Part shown: in pieces, positions 36,753 through 47,400 of the stretch
Numbering within the stretch: position 1 is the first letter of the stretch
Layout: every line of letters begins with the position of its first letter
NCBI GenBank assembly: GCA_034401135.1
Contig: JAWZSP010000008.1
Span: 2,046,001-2,110,000, forward strand
From: Volutella citrinella
Lineage: Eukaryota > Ascomycota > Sordariomycetes > Hypocreales > Nectriaceae
Direction of reading: 5' to 3'
DNA length: 64,000 nt
Translations under genes and position numbers: made by a program
The notes under the pieces: model-generated
The model's input: only the letters and a program-made list of their open reading frames with translations
What the model was told of the DNA's origin: nothing
Databases searched by the model: none

Positions 36753-38390
36753 TCATAGCTGCCTGCTATCGGAGGATTTTGTTGACTGGGCTGTTCCGGG
36801 GCGGCTGACGGAATGCTTCGACTTCCTTCTCCCCTTTACGTCAAATAAGCTCTTGACTCTTTTCAACCTGGCCCATCTCTCCTTGTCCTTGGCTTCCCGC
36901 TCCTTATCCTGGCCTTCCTCAGCAAGGCTGTCGATGGAGTCAACCCCTGTCATGTGTGTGGGCGTCGTAGTAGAAGCGGCTGTGCGTGGAGTATTTGCAG
37001 AGACGGCTGTCAGTGGTCTCTTTGGCGTTGATGGGGCTGTGGTTGAAGACGGCTGAGGCTGCGACCGCGTTCGAGAATGCCCTTCATACAGCTTCTGTAA
37101 TTGAGCTTCGTTGGAGAGTGTTTGGATGAGTACCCGCCAACCTGGGAGTTCATCTCCAGGTTGATGATGTGAATGTCCTTGTCTCTGGGTCACGGGATTT
37201 GCCCAGGGACAGAAGAAACGGTGCTCTCGAACAGGTTCCAGGTAGTCCATTGGGGCGGGAACTAGTACTTCGTTGGTATCCGAGACCTGTTTGCTTTTAA
37301 ACATCCACAACCCTAGGCGCCGCAAGCAGGTGTGGCACGACGCAGTGTTGGGAACAGGACCAATCCGCGGGTTTGACAGGCCTTGCCATCCTAACAAGGC
37401 CATGGCCAGGGCGACCCGATCTACGTCCGCTGCAGGGTCCGAATCGAGACTTGAGCCGACGGAATTCCTGAAAAAGTCTCGGGGAAGCGTTTTAATCACG
37501 CCGTCCAGGTTGAGCTCTGCGGGAAGCCGAAGGTTGAACTGATACGGCAGGAATGCTTTCCGCTCGCACAATTCGAGGTAACGCTCCCGCAAGGCCTTCA
37601 GACTGTTTCCCGCGTTGGTGAGCGAGAGCCGTAGGAGTGTATCTGGGGAATATCGGTTAGCGCTCAACGCCTTCACTGTGATTCAAGGCCTGGCCATACC
37701 ATCACATCCCCGCTTTCGCCAGAGACATTCTTCTTGGTGCGCGGTAACGATGAGTTCCGCATACTTGTCCACGAGCGCTTCCTCTGTACATTGTGAGAAT
37801 ATGACTTCGTATGTCGGAGGGGTACGATGTGGCCTACCTATCTCGGACGCGACCAGCACGGAGATTTCCTTGCCCTCCACCACTTTCCGGTTGACCTTGA
37901 CCACCAACTCACGGTCGCAAAGCAGACATCGCACAGTCTCCTTACCGCAACACGCCCAGCCACGCTTAGCCCATTCCACCTCGTTGACTTTGTCGGGCTT
38001 TGGGGCCCAGTCAGTTATCTCCTGGTATGTGCCCAGCCTCTTCAAGAGCTCTGATCTGTCGCTGGGAGAGTAACGGGCCGCTGGTCTTTGGTCAGCACCA
38101 CCGCTTGTTTGCCGGCCTGGCGTGCTTGGCTTCAAAGAAGGCAGTTCTTTGTCCAGACTTCCACCGCTGGAGAGAATGGGTGCTGTTGCTTTAGGCAGCC
38201 CCAGGCGCCGGCGCTTTTGTAGGAGGTCAGTATCGGGGCTGGCGCCTCCACCGGTTTGCCTGATGGACGGCGATGCTGGTGATGTAGACGGGTCGTGACG
38301 TGGATCAGAGGCAGGGTCTTCGGTATGGTTCGTCCGCGGGGAGCCAATTCCCTGGAGCAGGGTGTTGAACTTGCGCTTCGTTGCATTCAT
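36753..38390 (-). CDS. ZC3HC1/Pml39-type double BLD zinc protein (C3HC, Rsm1 domains)
   Basis: Exons 37700-38390 and 36753-37642, 57-bp intron, give 526 residues; the splice restores the family sequence GCDDTLLRL. Two zinc modules follow the signature GW, then C-x2-C, then H-x3-C. Module one has G144-W145, C155, C158, H218 and C222. Module two has G315-W316, C333, C336, H371 and C375. This pair is typical of human ZC3HC1 (NIPA), budding yeast Pml39 and fission yeast Rsm1, which are linked to the nuclear-pore basket and mRNA export. The first 110 residues and the last 130 are low-complexity, rich in Ser, Thr and Pro, with basic patches near the end. It is divergent from SRP40. Confidence 0.9.
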
Positions 38391-39014
38391 GGCGGCTCAG
38401 GGTCGGCTTCGGTGGGTCAGGGAAAGATGATGATGGTCTGTGTCAGGGCAACAGCATGGCACGAGGGTAGGCTGCTGGTTGGCGGGCTAGTTGAAACGAG
38501 GAGTGAATCGCAGACGGTGCAGTCTCACAGAAAGTGTACGTAGTAGGTAGCAGTGGGCCAGGTTGGGTGTCGCACGACGATGGTGCAGTCGGAGTCGCAG
38601 CTGTTTGTTTGGGTTGTTTGTCAATAAGTGCAGCTCCAGGGCCACTGCTTCGGCCCGCCAACACCCTAATTAGCAGCCAGCTCTGTAACTCTGTCCAGGG
38701 GCCCATCTGGGGCACTTATGCATCCCGATAAGGCGCTAGCCCATTTTCAAACCAGGGTCTGCCTGATAAGCCCACGTGCCCCACTATATTCTCAACCGCC
38801 AGAGAATTTTTTGGCTTGTGCCTGGCGGCAATCGTTGGATCTCTCGTGTCAACGGCGAAGCTTATATATTTTTTTTCCTTGTTCGCGGCCCAATTTCCAG
38901 CGTGGGGATTCTGAAAACCGTTTCGAATCTTATAGGCACATGTCTGGCTCTGAACAAGGCCCTCCCGCGTGGTTATTCTCCAACAACCCTCTCAACCCAG
39001 TGACCGACTCCAAC
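38391..39014. promoter_or_regulatory. Divergent promoter region zinc protein / SRP40
   Basis: A TATA-like TATATATT followed by a T/C-rich run lies at 38863-38880, 60-150 bp before the SRP40 start candidates. The open frame of SRP40 runs upstream to 38718 without a stop, but that part is taken as 5' leader. Confidence 0.4.
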
Positions 39015-40211
39015 ATGGCCGGCAAGAAGGTCACCAAGGCCACTGCGTCTAAGAAGGCTGGCTCCGATGCCACCCCGCCTCCTGGAGAGCTGATGGATCT
39101 GGTGGAATCATTTCTTTCCGAGAATCAGTTCAAGGGCGCCCACGATGCTTTCCGGAAGCAGAGAGAGCAGCAGGGCTTGAGCGCTGCCGCAAGCAAGAGC
39201 AGCGGTTCCCCATCGCTCCTCAGCGTGTTCAGGACTTGGGAGGCTTCCCAGCCCCAGTCCAGCAAGAAGAAGCAGGCGAAGAAGGAGAACTCGGCCGAGA
39301 CGGACGACGTTCAAATGAAGGATGCCGAGCCAGAGAGTTCCAGTGACAGCGAGTCCAGCAGCAGCGAGGACGAAAAGCCGGCGCCGATTGCAAAGAAGAC
39401 CACCCAAGTCAAGTCGCTGAAGCGCAAGCAACCAGTCGAGGACAGTTCATCCGAATCCTCTTCTAGCTCTGACTCTGATTCCGATTCCGATTCCCTGCCG
39501 CGCATGAAGAAGTTGAAGAAGGCCGCATCGTCGGACTCCAGCTCTTCTAGCAGTTCCTCCGACAACGATTCCTCTAGCTCTAGCTCTAGCTCAGACTCGT
39601 CTGATAGCGACAGCGACAGCGACAGTGACAGCGATTCCGATAGCGACAGCGACAGTGAAAGCGACAGTGAAAGCGACAGCGAGAGCGACAGTGACAGCGA
39701 CAGTGACAGTGACAGCGGCTCCGACAGTGGTAGCGACGGTAGCGACTCGGAGGCCGAGAAGGCAGCCAACGTGCCCCTCCCTGAGTCTGATGATTCATCT
39801 TCTTCAGACTCCTCCTCGGATTCAGACTCCGACTCCGACCAGGAGCCCAACGGGCGAAAATCTAAGGAGTTGAAGGACTCATCCGACTCCTCGGTCACGC
39901 TGGATAAGACGTCGCCCGAGTTTCAGTCCGCCGGTGCCGAGCCTCCTCTACCCCCCGACCCCGTCACTACAGGCAAGCGCGGCAAGAAACAGAACGAACC
40001 CTTTTCTCGAATCCCCAAGGATATCCAGGTTGATTCTCGGTTTGCGTCCAATGCCTACATCCCCATGGACTATTCGCAGCGAGCGTTCGACGATCTGATT
40101 GTGACCAAGGGCAAGGGATTCACCAAGGAGAAGAACAAGAAGAAGCGTGGCGGCTTCAAGGGCGGCCTGATTGACATTACAGAGAAGAAGGGCGTTTATT
40201 TCGATGATTGA
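39015..40211 (+). CDS. SRP40: Srp40/Nopp140-like nucleolar phosphoprotein
   Basis: The single exon encodes 398 residues from ATG 39015 (context CAACATGGCC, protein [14 protein letters not shown]); ATG 38940 (MSGSEQG) would add 25 residues. An N-terminal LisH-like helix ([20 protein letters not shown]) is followed by about 200 residues of Ser/Asp/Glu with KKP-like basic spacers, dense casein kinase 2 sites. The SRP40 C-terminal domain ends the protein ([18 protein letters not shown], then [20 protein letters not shown]). Family role: nucleolar chaperone of snoRNPs and RNA polymerase I factors. The acidic tract is encoded by a GACAGC/GACAGT repeat at about 39603-39720, prone to length change. 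Confidence 0.93.
   Translation: MAGKKVTKATASKKAGSDATPPPGELMDLVESFLSENQFKGAHDAFRKQREQQGLSAAASKSSGSPSLLSVFRTWEASQPQSSKKKQAKKENSAETDDVQMKDAEPESSSDSESSSSEDEKPAPIAKKTTQVKSLKRKQPVEDSSSESSSSSDSDSDSDSLPRMKKLKKAASSDSSSSSSSSDNDSSSSSSSSDSSDSDSDSDSDSDSDSDSDSESDSESDSESDSDSDSDSDSGSDSGSDGSDSEAEKAANVPLPESDDSSSSDSSSDSDSDSDQEPNGRKSKELKDSSDSSVTLDKTSPEFQSAGAEPPLPPDPVTTGKRGKKQNEPFSRIPKDIQVDSRFASNAYIPMDYSQRAFDDLIVTKGKGFTKEKNKKKRGGFKGGLIDITEKKGVYFDD
39603..39735 (+). repeat. In-frame hexanucleotide (GACAGY)n repeat in SRP40
   Basis: Alternating GAC/GAT, GAA/GAG and AGC/AGT/TCC codons encode an SD/SE run. Six-base slippage would change length without breaking the frame. It also creates a long meaningless SLSLSL frame on the opposite strand. 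Confidence 0.8.
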
Positions 40212-40951
40212 AAAACAAAAGTTTCTTGCATGCATTGGGAGCTAGGATAGACTAGTAGAAGAGACGTCGGGAGTAGAATGTGTTTATAGGAGTCAAGCAG
40301 TCATATATCGAAGTATTTCACATATCACAAGGGATCTGGCTTGAGCAATGCGCAAAACTTGGAATAAATATAGGTGGGATGTCTATGTTTATTGTCTTGA
40401 GGTGTCATCATAAGCTCTTGACCCTACCAGCCTCTTTCACTGCGAGACCTAGGTGCTAGATACAGCTGGACTTCGGGGCAATCAAGTTCACATGAAGGCC
40501 GGCACAAATCGTACCCATCCAAGCTAGAAAATATAGCCTCGCTGCTCTTAGACCTGCGCGAGGGCGTGCCAAGAGCGGCATTGCATCGTAACCGTTTCTG
40601 TGGGCATGAAGCGTCCCCATGACAAATAGCGCCAGGACTGACGCCTGACAGCCCTGAAGACCTGACACTGGGCTCATGAAGGCGTCGATAGTATCAAGGT
40701 CATAAAAACCCTTGAATGGCGATGCCTTGGCGCTAGGGAAAGCGTACGCCTGTAGTTATTGGCATTCCAGCTGTTGCCTAACATCTATTGTGCGCTTTTG
40801 CAGAAGCCGAGGCCCAGCTTCCTTGGGGGGATGATGGTTTTGGCCGAGGGTGTAATGAGAACCTCCACCGGCTAACCCGTCGCTAGAGTCTGGACGTCCT
40901 TCTCGGTATGTCGGGGGCATTTTGGAGCTCATTGCACGAGGCTGCGGCGAG
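40212..40951. other. Convergent intergenic region SRP40 / adenosine deaminase
   Basis: These 740 bp are shared 3' flanks. An AATAAA lies at about 40363, downstream of SRP40. No gene is seen. Confidence 0.5.
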
Positions 40952-43001
40952 TCAGGCGGCAGGAATCAAGTGACCATACTCGGCATCCACCCAATCGACA
41001 AAGTTGTCCCATTGCTTCTTCCACTCGATGAACATTCGGTCGTACTCGGCAGCGCTTAGGCAGGCGTGCTCCATGCTCCACATCGCCAGTTGCTTCCAAC
41101 CGAACAGGCCCATGCTGGCTTTGCCGACCATGACCTGGTAAAAATCGTGAGAGAGGGTGGATCTAGGAAGAGAAGTATCAGCAAGGTCCGTAAGCGGGCG
41201 GTTTGGTGCAAAGGAGGGGGCTTACCTGAATATTGTGCCATTATCGGAGCTGACTGTGCAGTGCACATTGTTCGCCAACAACTGGTACATGGAATGCCCG
41301 CTGACACGCGGGGTAAGGCCAAGGATTTCATTGGAGATGGGACAGAGCTCGAGGCAGATGTTGCGCTGCTTCATGTGCTGCATTATATACGGGTGTTTTG
41401 CAAGGGCAAAGCCGTGGCCAATGCGCTTCGAATTGAGAAGAAGTGCATCAATGAGATTGCCGTCGGTGTCGCTTCCCATATCCAGCGTCTCGCCGCAATG
41501 GAAAAGAAAAGGAATGTCGAGAGATTTCTCACGGCATGCCTTCTGGAAATCGAGAAATTCGCGTACAAAGGACTTCAAGGGACGGCCTTTGGCCTCTTCG
41601 CCAACCAAATCGAAACCTATCCTCGTCAATCAAATATTCCCTGGCAGGAGGGGCAGCGGGTGGCAATCACGTACCTGCAATCCACTCTGGCCATTTGCTC
41701 TTGAACCTTATACACTCATCCAGGGCTTGTTTCACGGCATGCTTATCGAATGACCGCGGAGTGCAATAAATCACCTTGAGGCCGCCGAAGTACTGACTGT
41801 CCTTGGCCCTGAATGTCTGGAAAGCCTTGACCTCATCAATAATGATGTTCATGATGCCCTCATTGTCAATAGGCCCAGTGCCGTCGTCGTATAAAAGCTG
41901 GTTCGTCTTCATGAAGTTGGGACGGATCTCGGCATATTGGATTCCATCTCGGACAAAGTCTTCGAGAATCTTCCGGGTATATTTTCTGTATGCCGTCTCG
42001 TAGTTGAAAAGGCCCTTCATCATGCGTGTGCGACCATTGAACTTTTCCCAAGCCCTGTCATGTGGGTTAGTTGGGTTGGGTGTGTTGGCGGGAAGTAGAA
42101 CACATCAAGAAACCTACCCAGGTGCTGTTTGCAGATAGTGGTGTGCCTCTTCCTCATTGAACATGAGCTTCTGGCGGAGCCAGCTGTCGACGGGCACGTC
42201 GTCAAAGGAAGTGGCGAAGTCCTGGAGGAAGTCGGCAAACTTCATTGGCTGGTCCTTTTGATAAGCAGGCGAGAATAGATTACCGCCGGGGCCCTCCTTC
42301 TCCCTTTCCACGCTTAGAAGTTTGAACTGAATCTCACAGCGCTGAAGGTCTGATGTGCTGACGAGGGGCATGTCGCTGGTGACGAACATTCGATCCATCC
42401 CTTTGGCGATGTCCAACAGGACCTCTGGGGCAAGGCAGGCGTTGAAGTGGATGTGAAGATGGGCGCCCTTGGGCATGCGTTTGGCCACCTTGAACAGGTC
42501 TGTCTTTTCGATGAGGTCCAGGTTCGACAGGAAGTGATCGCCGGCGAAGCGGGCATGCTCCTGGCCGCCAAAGCCAGTCCGGGCGGGGGCAGATGCGTAG
42601 ACGAGCTGATTATCGCGTTCCTTGAGGCGCTGGATAATGTCATCAACTCGTCGCTCTGTCGCCGTGGCGTCACGGCGACAGCGGGAGTCAAAGTCCAGCG
42701 TCTTCTCGCGCTCGACCAGATTGCTGCGCATGCGCTCATAGTTCGGTAAATCGAGGACGGCGGGCAGGGCTTGGGTGCCTGAACTGGACGTCTGCAGCGA
42801 CGAATCGTGGGAGCCAACGCTGGCATCCAGTGACTGGATGATTTTCGCGCTGTTGTCCATGTCCAGGTCGTGAGCCAAATCACGGGCCTGGGCTGGGGTG
42901 AGAGGCATCTTCATCTTGATGTCTGGGTCCGGCTTGTGCTCGTAGGGATTGCGGTGCATTTCAGCCTGCTCCGAGGGCGATCTGGAGCAGAGAGCGCCCA
43001 T
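40952..43001 (-). CDS. ADGF/CECR1-type adenosine deaminase
   Basis: Four exons (42118-43001, 41675-42054, 41226-41616, 40952-41162) with 58-63 bp introns give 621 residues. The metal-dependent deaminase barrel has H183 and H185 in HLHIHFNA, H461 and E464 in FHCGET, H489 in IGHGFAL and D536 in SSDNG. The stretch GFDLVGEEAKGRPL is typical of the ADGF branch, which turns (deoxy)adenosine into inosine. There is no signal peptide. The protein starts MGALCSR, a good N-myristoylation sequence with a nearby Cys for palmitoylation, so membrane anchoring on the cytosolic side is inferred. The Asp following the metal ligand in classical enzymes (DD) is Asn here. Fungal substrate is uncertain. Confidence 0.92.
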
Positions 43002-44444
43002 TTATGCTTCTGGGCGCAACAGTGATCCTTTGAGGCTCTCGTGTGCACTTTGGCGGGGGCCGACGGTGAACAAGGCCGCCATAGACTGCGCCTCAGTGTT
43101 GCAAGTGAAGCGCAGTGCTTCAGGCCCACAGTTGGACCGTCACAGCAGGCCGAATGAGTCTTGGGCTGCGCTGTGACAGGGCGCCGTTGCAAATGGCTTG
43201 TTTGTTAGGTTGCTTTATTGCTCGTGTTTGCCCGTTGTTGGCGGTGTTTGGTTGCCGCCTGGTTGCACAACGGCCGCTTGGGTGGGCGGTACCAGCTGCT
43301 GACGCTGCAGCGCTGTCTAGTTGGGTCTGGTGTTAGTGGTCGACGGCAAGGCGTTGGCTGAGGTGTGCATTCACGCTGTTAGCCGCTGCCCACTTGACCC
43401 GGAGGCCTTGGGTGAGGCTGATCGCCATGGGCTGTGCGGCCAATCCCGAAAGGCCGCTGCCGTCAGAGCGGCACAGCGAGCGCCTAACAAAGAACCCAAG
43501 ACCCGCATTTTTTTTGCCAGGGGGTTGGTGCGCTGGGCTAAGCCGTGGCCATGACACTTCACAGGGCTGTTTTCTAGGCCACAGGGAGACAAAGCCTAAG
43601 CAGAGGCCAACATACTAAAGTCCCGCACTAAAACCCACAAGCCAGGTACGCTGCACTTATTATGGTGGACCAGGGCAAGGCTGAGCAAAGACCGATGCCC
43701 CCTCCCCATCAGGCATGATCCAGGCGACGCCAGGTGAGCGGTGACCATTTCTACGTCTTACAACAAAAAGATAAGCAATCCAATCCGAGCAGAGAGTATT
43801 ATTGGCAACATCCCTCCGTCATTGGGACGGCGCTAGTCTTATGATCTATTGCTTAGCGGTCGAGCTGGGAATCAATGCCCGAATGACGCTGAATTTAGGA
43901 CAGTGCAACAGTTATTCTACTTTACTTCTCCCCTGCCCCGCCCCGATGCTCAGCATAAAGCTCACAGCATTTGCTCCTCACGATCCAACAGGTAACCACA
44001 AGGCCATGTGGGATACTGGCTCTCACAATTGTGTATTTGGAAATTTGGTCCAACCCTTCCTGTCAGAGGGACTTCGCACGCGACCCGGTACGTTGGTGAT
44101 TGTCATAGCATGTCTTTGCCTGATATACAAAGTCTATCAACTACAGGCGGCTTCTCGTTTGTGAAAGACTCGCCTTAACCATAAAAACATACAATACACA
44201 ATCTGTGCCACCAAGCACAGCACCAAAATCAAACACCAGCCCATTATCAAGGTTAGGGTGCTTGATGCGCCCCGTGTGCCATCGGTGTGTGAGTCCTACC
44301 CTCAGAGCTAACCACAACATGGCCTGGCACAGCCGCTACTTCCTATTACCCGCTCCCCTCTGCTGAACTGGTACTGTGCGCCATCACCCACGACACAAAC
44401 AGCTGCCGCGAGGTTGAGCTCGACTGGTCACGGAATTTTGTGTT
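43002..44444. other. Intergenic region upstream of the deaminase gene
   Basis: These 1.44 kb hold the promoter of the deaminase gene and the 3' flank of BLM10. Several short frames occur, but none has recognisable sequence or splice support. Confidence 0.5.
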
Positions 44445-47400
44445 TTACGCGAAGTAGCTCTTCCATAGTACTCCCTCCAGGTCTTCTAGCTGTTCGGATG
44501 TGAAGTACTGTTGCTGTGTTAGTCAAATGCCCTGTATTTGGTGCTTGCCATCATCCAGCAACTGACCTTTTGGTCTACAGACCAGCTATCCTGCCGAGTC
44601 TTCTTGAATTCACTGAGGATCGCCTTGGTTGCTTTCCCGACAATGCCAGGATCGCCCGCTGCCTTCCGAGCTAGCGTCGCCAACACCTCTGGCATCCACT
44701 CCGGGGGTGGGGTCGCGTATGGGAAGGCTTCAATCAATGCTCCTAGGCCTAGCACTGCCGCATGCCTCCTGGCAATCTGCTTGTGCACATTGACGGGTGT
44801 TTCCGTTCCGGGCAGCTGTCGCCCGCGTTTTGGCATGGGGTTCTGTCTCAGCTCGCTCTCGAACCGAGACTTGAGCTGCATAATCATGGGATCGCGCACT
44901 CGCCCAGGGGAACAGCGGATCATGCCAGCCAGCGTTGTCGAGGCACACGTCCGTACCTCGAGCTGAGAGTCTGCCAGCATGTCCGAAACGGCCGTGAAGA
45001 GGACGTCACGCTCGGCACTCGCAGTCAAGAAAATACGCCTGAAGTAGATGACCTGCATATTGACCAGCGCTCGGAATCGTTGGTGCCAGCTTGCCGCTGT
45101 TTTGCCGATTCGGATGAGCGAGTCGATGAACTCAACCTCCTCGCCACCTCGGAAGGGAATGTTGGGCAGATGACGGTACACATGGTATGCAAGCCGCATG
45201 AGCTCGGGGTCCTCCTTGACATCCATCATGTGGAGAAGCTCTTCCATAAAGAGTGTCGGGAAATACGGCACCAGTTGCGTGCATTCGTGAGATGACAGGG
45301 TGCAGTCCAACCATGTCAGCACTGTCTTTGAGCCCGATGTGTATGCCGATGGGGTCTGCTGACCGGGTGTTCGCTCATGCCTCCATTGCTTGAGGCGGCG
45401 GAACACGTCTTCCATCGTGGCGGTGAAGTCTGCAGTAGCTTGGTATGGTCGAATACCAATGGATGAGGCACTCTTGTTCTCCTGAAGCAACTTGCTCACA
45501 TTGTCAAATGACTCGTGGTAGCGCGTTTTGTAAATGACAGATAGGACTCTGCCAATTGCCTCGCGGACTGCCTTGTAAGGGTGGTCAATGTGGGCGAGGA
45601 AATCCTCCAAGATTGGCTGCTCATGCTGAAAATGCCATCCACCATCGGCAACGATGAGTTCGAGCAACTGCACCTTTGATGACTCCTTAAAGGCAGCGTT
45701 TGACGTCATGTCGAGGCGGAAGGCTTTCAGAGCATCCACAATCTCGTGTGAGCGTCGTGGATCCTTCGAGTCAAGAATCAAATGCAAACACGTCAGCCAG
45801 TACTGTAGATTCTCGGGGGTCAGGTCGTCGGCGAAAATCTTGAGCATGAGAGGCGCAGCAAACTCCCAGGCGCGATTGCGGATATCCGGGGGGTTGTCAC
45901 TTGACCCAGCGAGAAGAGCACCCACAATCTCGGAGGTGGCACGATGTTGATGCTTGTCGTTTCCATCGCCATAGACCTCCTTGGTCAGCTCCTTCACATC
46001 TTCTAGAGTGACCTCCGTCTTCCCGTAGTGCATCAGATCGAATACATGCATCAACAAATAGACGTTGCTCATACGGAATCGATCAGTAGATGCGTCTCGC
46101 GGCTCCTGTTTCAGGTAGTCAAAGCACTGTGCCAGCCATTCTTTGGTTAGGATTTTGCCCATCTGCAGTCGAATACTACTCTCGACTTCATCGTAGTCAT
46201 CAAATGGCAGAGGCTTGGCACAGAATGCAGTGAACTTCTTCCCCCACACTAGCCAACCAGGATGATCCGAGTCCACCATGTACTTCGCATCCTCGGGGCT
46301 CTTGAATGCTTCGAGGAAGTTTTCAGTAAACTGGGCATCGCCGTTCACGACCGGTATGTCGATTTTGTTTCGGTGACCAACCTCCTTTTCAAGAAGGTAG
46401 TTGCGGTAGTCATGGCCATAGACCGCGCGCATATCGACGGCGGTAAAGACCGAGGTGAATGCATTGAGGTAGTAACCCCGGAGGCCAGGATGAGGATCAT
46501 TGGTGCCATATGCCACTAGATCTACAAAGTCGGCCGGGGCAATTGTGTGGAACCGCAAACACAAGTTTGTGGCGAAAATGGCACACCGGGTTGCGATCTT
46601 CCAGTGTGCTCCCTTTGCACGTCGTGTGAGCTCCAGTCCGAGGTCTGCCTTGGAAGCCTCAACTCTGCTTCGCCGCTGTAGGATGAACTGGTGCCGGGAG
46701 TCTATAGCGGCCGACACATCCTCCACTGGCTCGATGGTACGGACCGCAGCGTCGTCCACGATGACCATTCGTTCAAAGGGCTTTCCGAAATCAATGAGGG
46801 AGTACAATGCCGATGATCCTAGATTTTGAATGGATGGCTTGTCAATGCCGGCAGTCTCAATGTAGAGGCGCATGACCTCGGGCGCAAAGCGCCAATCCTT
46901 GACCAACGTTCTCAGGAGGGATGTGAAGAGCAGGGTGTACATGCCGCCCTTGATGCGATCGTGGTCATTATTTTGAACAGCCTCCCTGAACTTGTCCAAA
47001 ATGACGGGTATCACCAAGGGTTTGCCCCCGATAAGTGCCTTCAACGACGAGTCTTGTGCGCTTTGTGCAACACGACGCACATCTGCATAGAGCGACAAGC
47101 AAGACTCGGCCAGATCAAGCAGAAGTCTCTTGTCTAACTCGCTCTTTTGTCTAGCGGAGGCATTGTGCTTGCGGCGTAATAGGTGATATGCCTCAGCGCG
47201 CTTGATGAGGAGCGGCCGAGGGTACACCTTCCGCAGACCCTTGATTTTGAACGCTGCGATATCGGCCTTGTACAGCCTCGAGTGTCGCTCAAGCGGGTGA
47301 GCTGAGCGCTCGATACCGACATCAGTTATCCAAGTACGATAAGCAGCATAGAGTGCCGTGAAGGAGTTGACATCGTCCTCTTGGTTCTCGTTCAGGAAGG

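Noticed and set aside
39311..39898. Minus-strand frame of 195 codons rich in SLSLSL and SES
   Set aside because: It is the mirror of the GACAGY repeat of SRP40 and has no independent coding signal.
43802..44164. Plus-strand frame of 120 codons with a hydrophobic C-terminus
   Set aside because: It begins with TTG rather than ATG and has no support beyond length.
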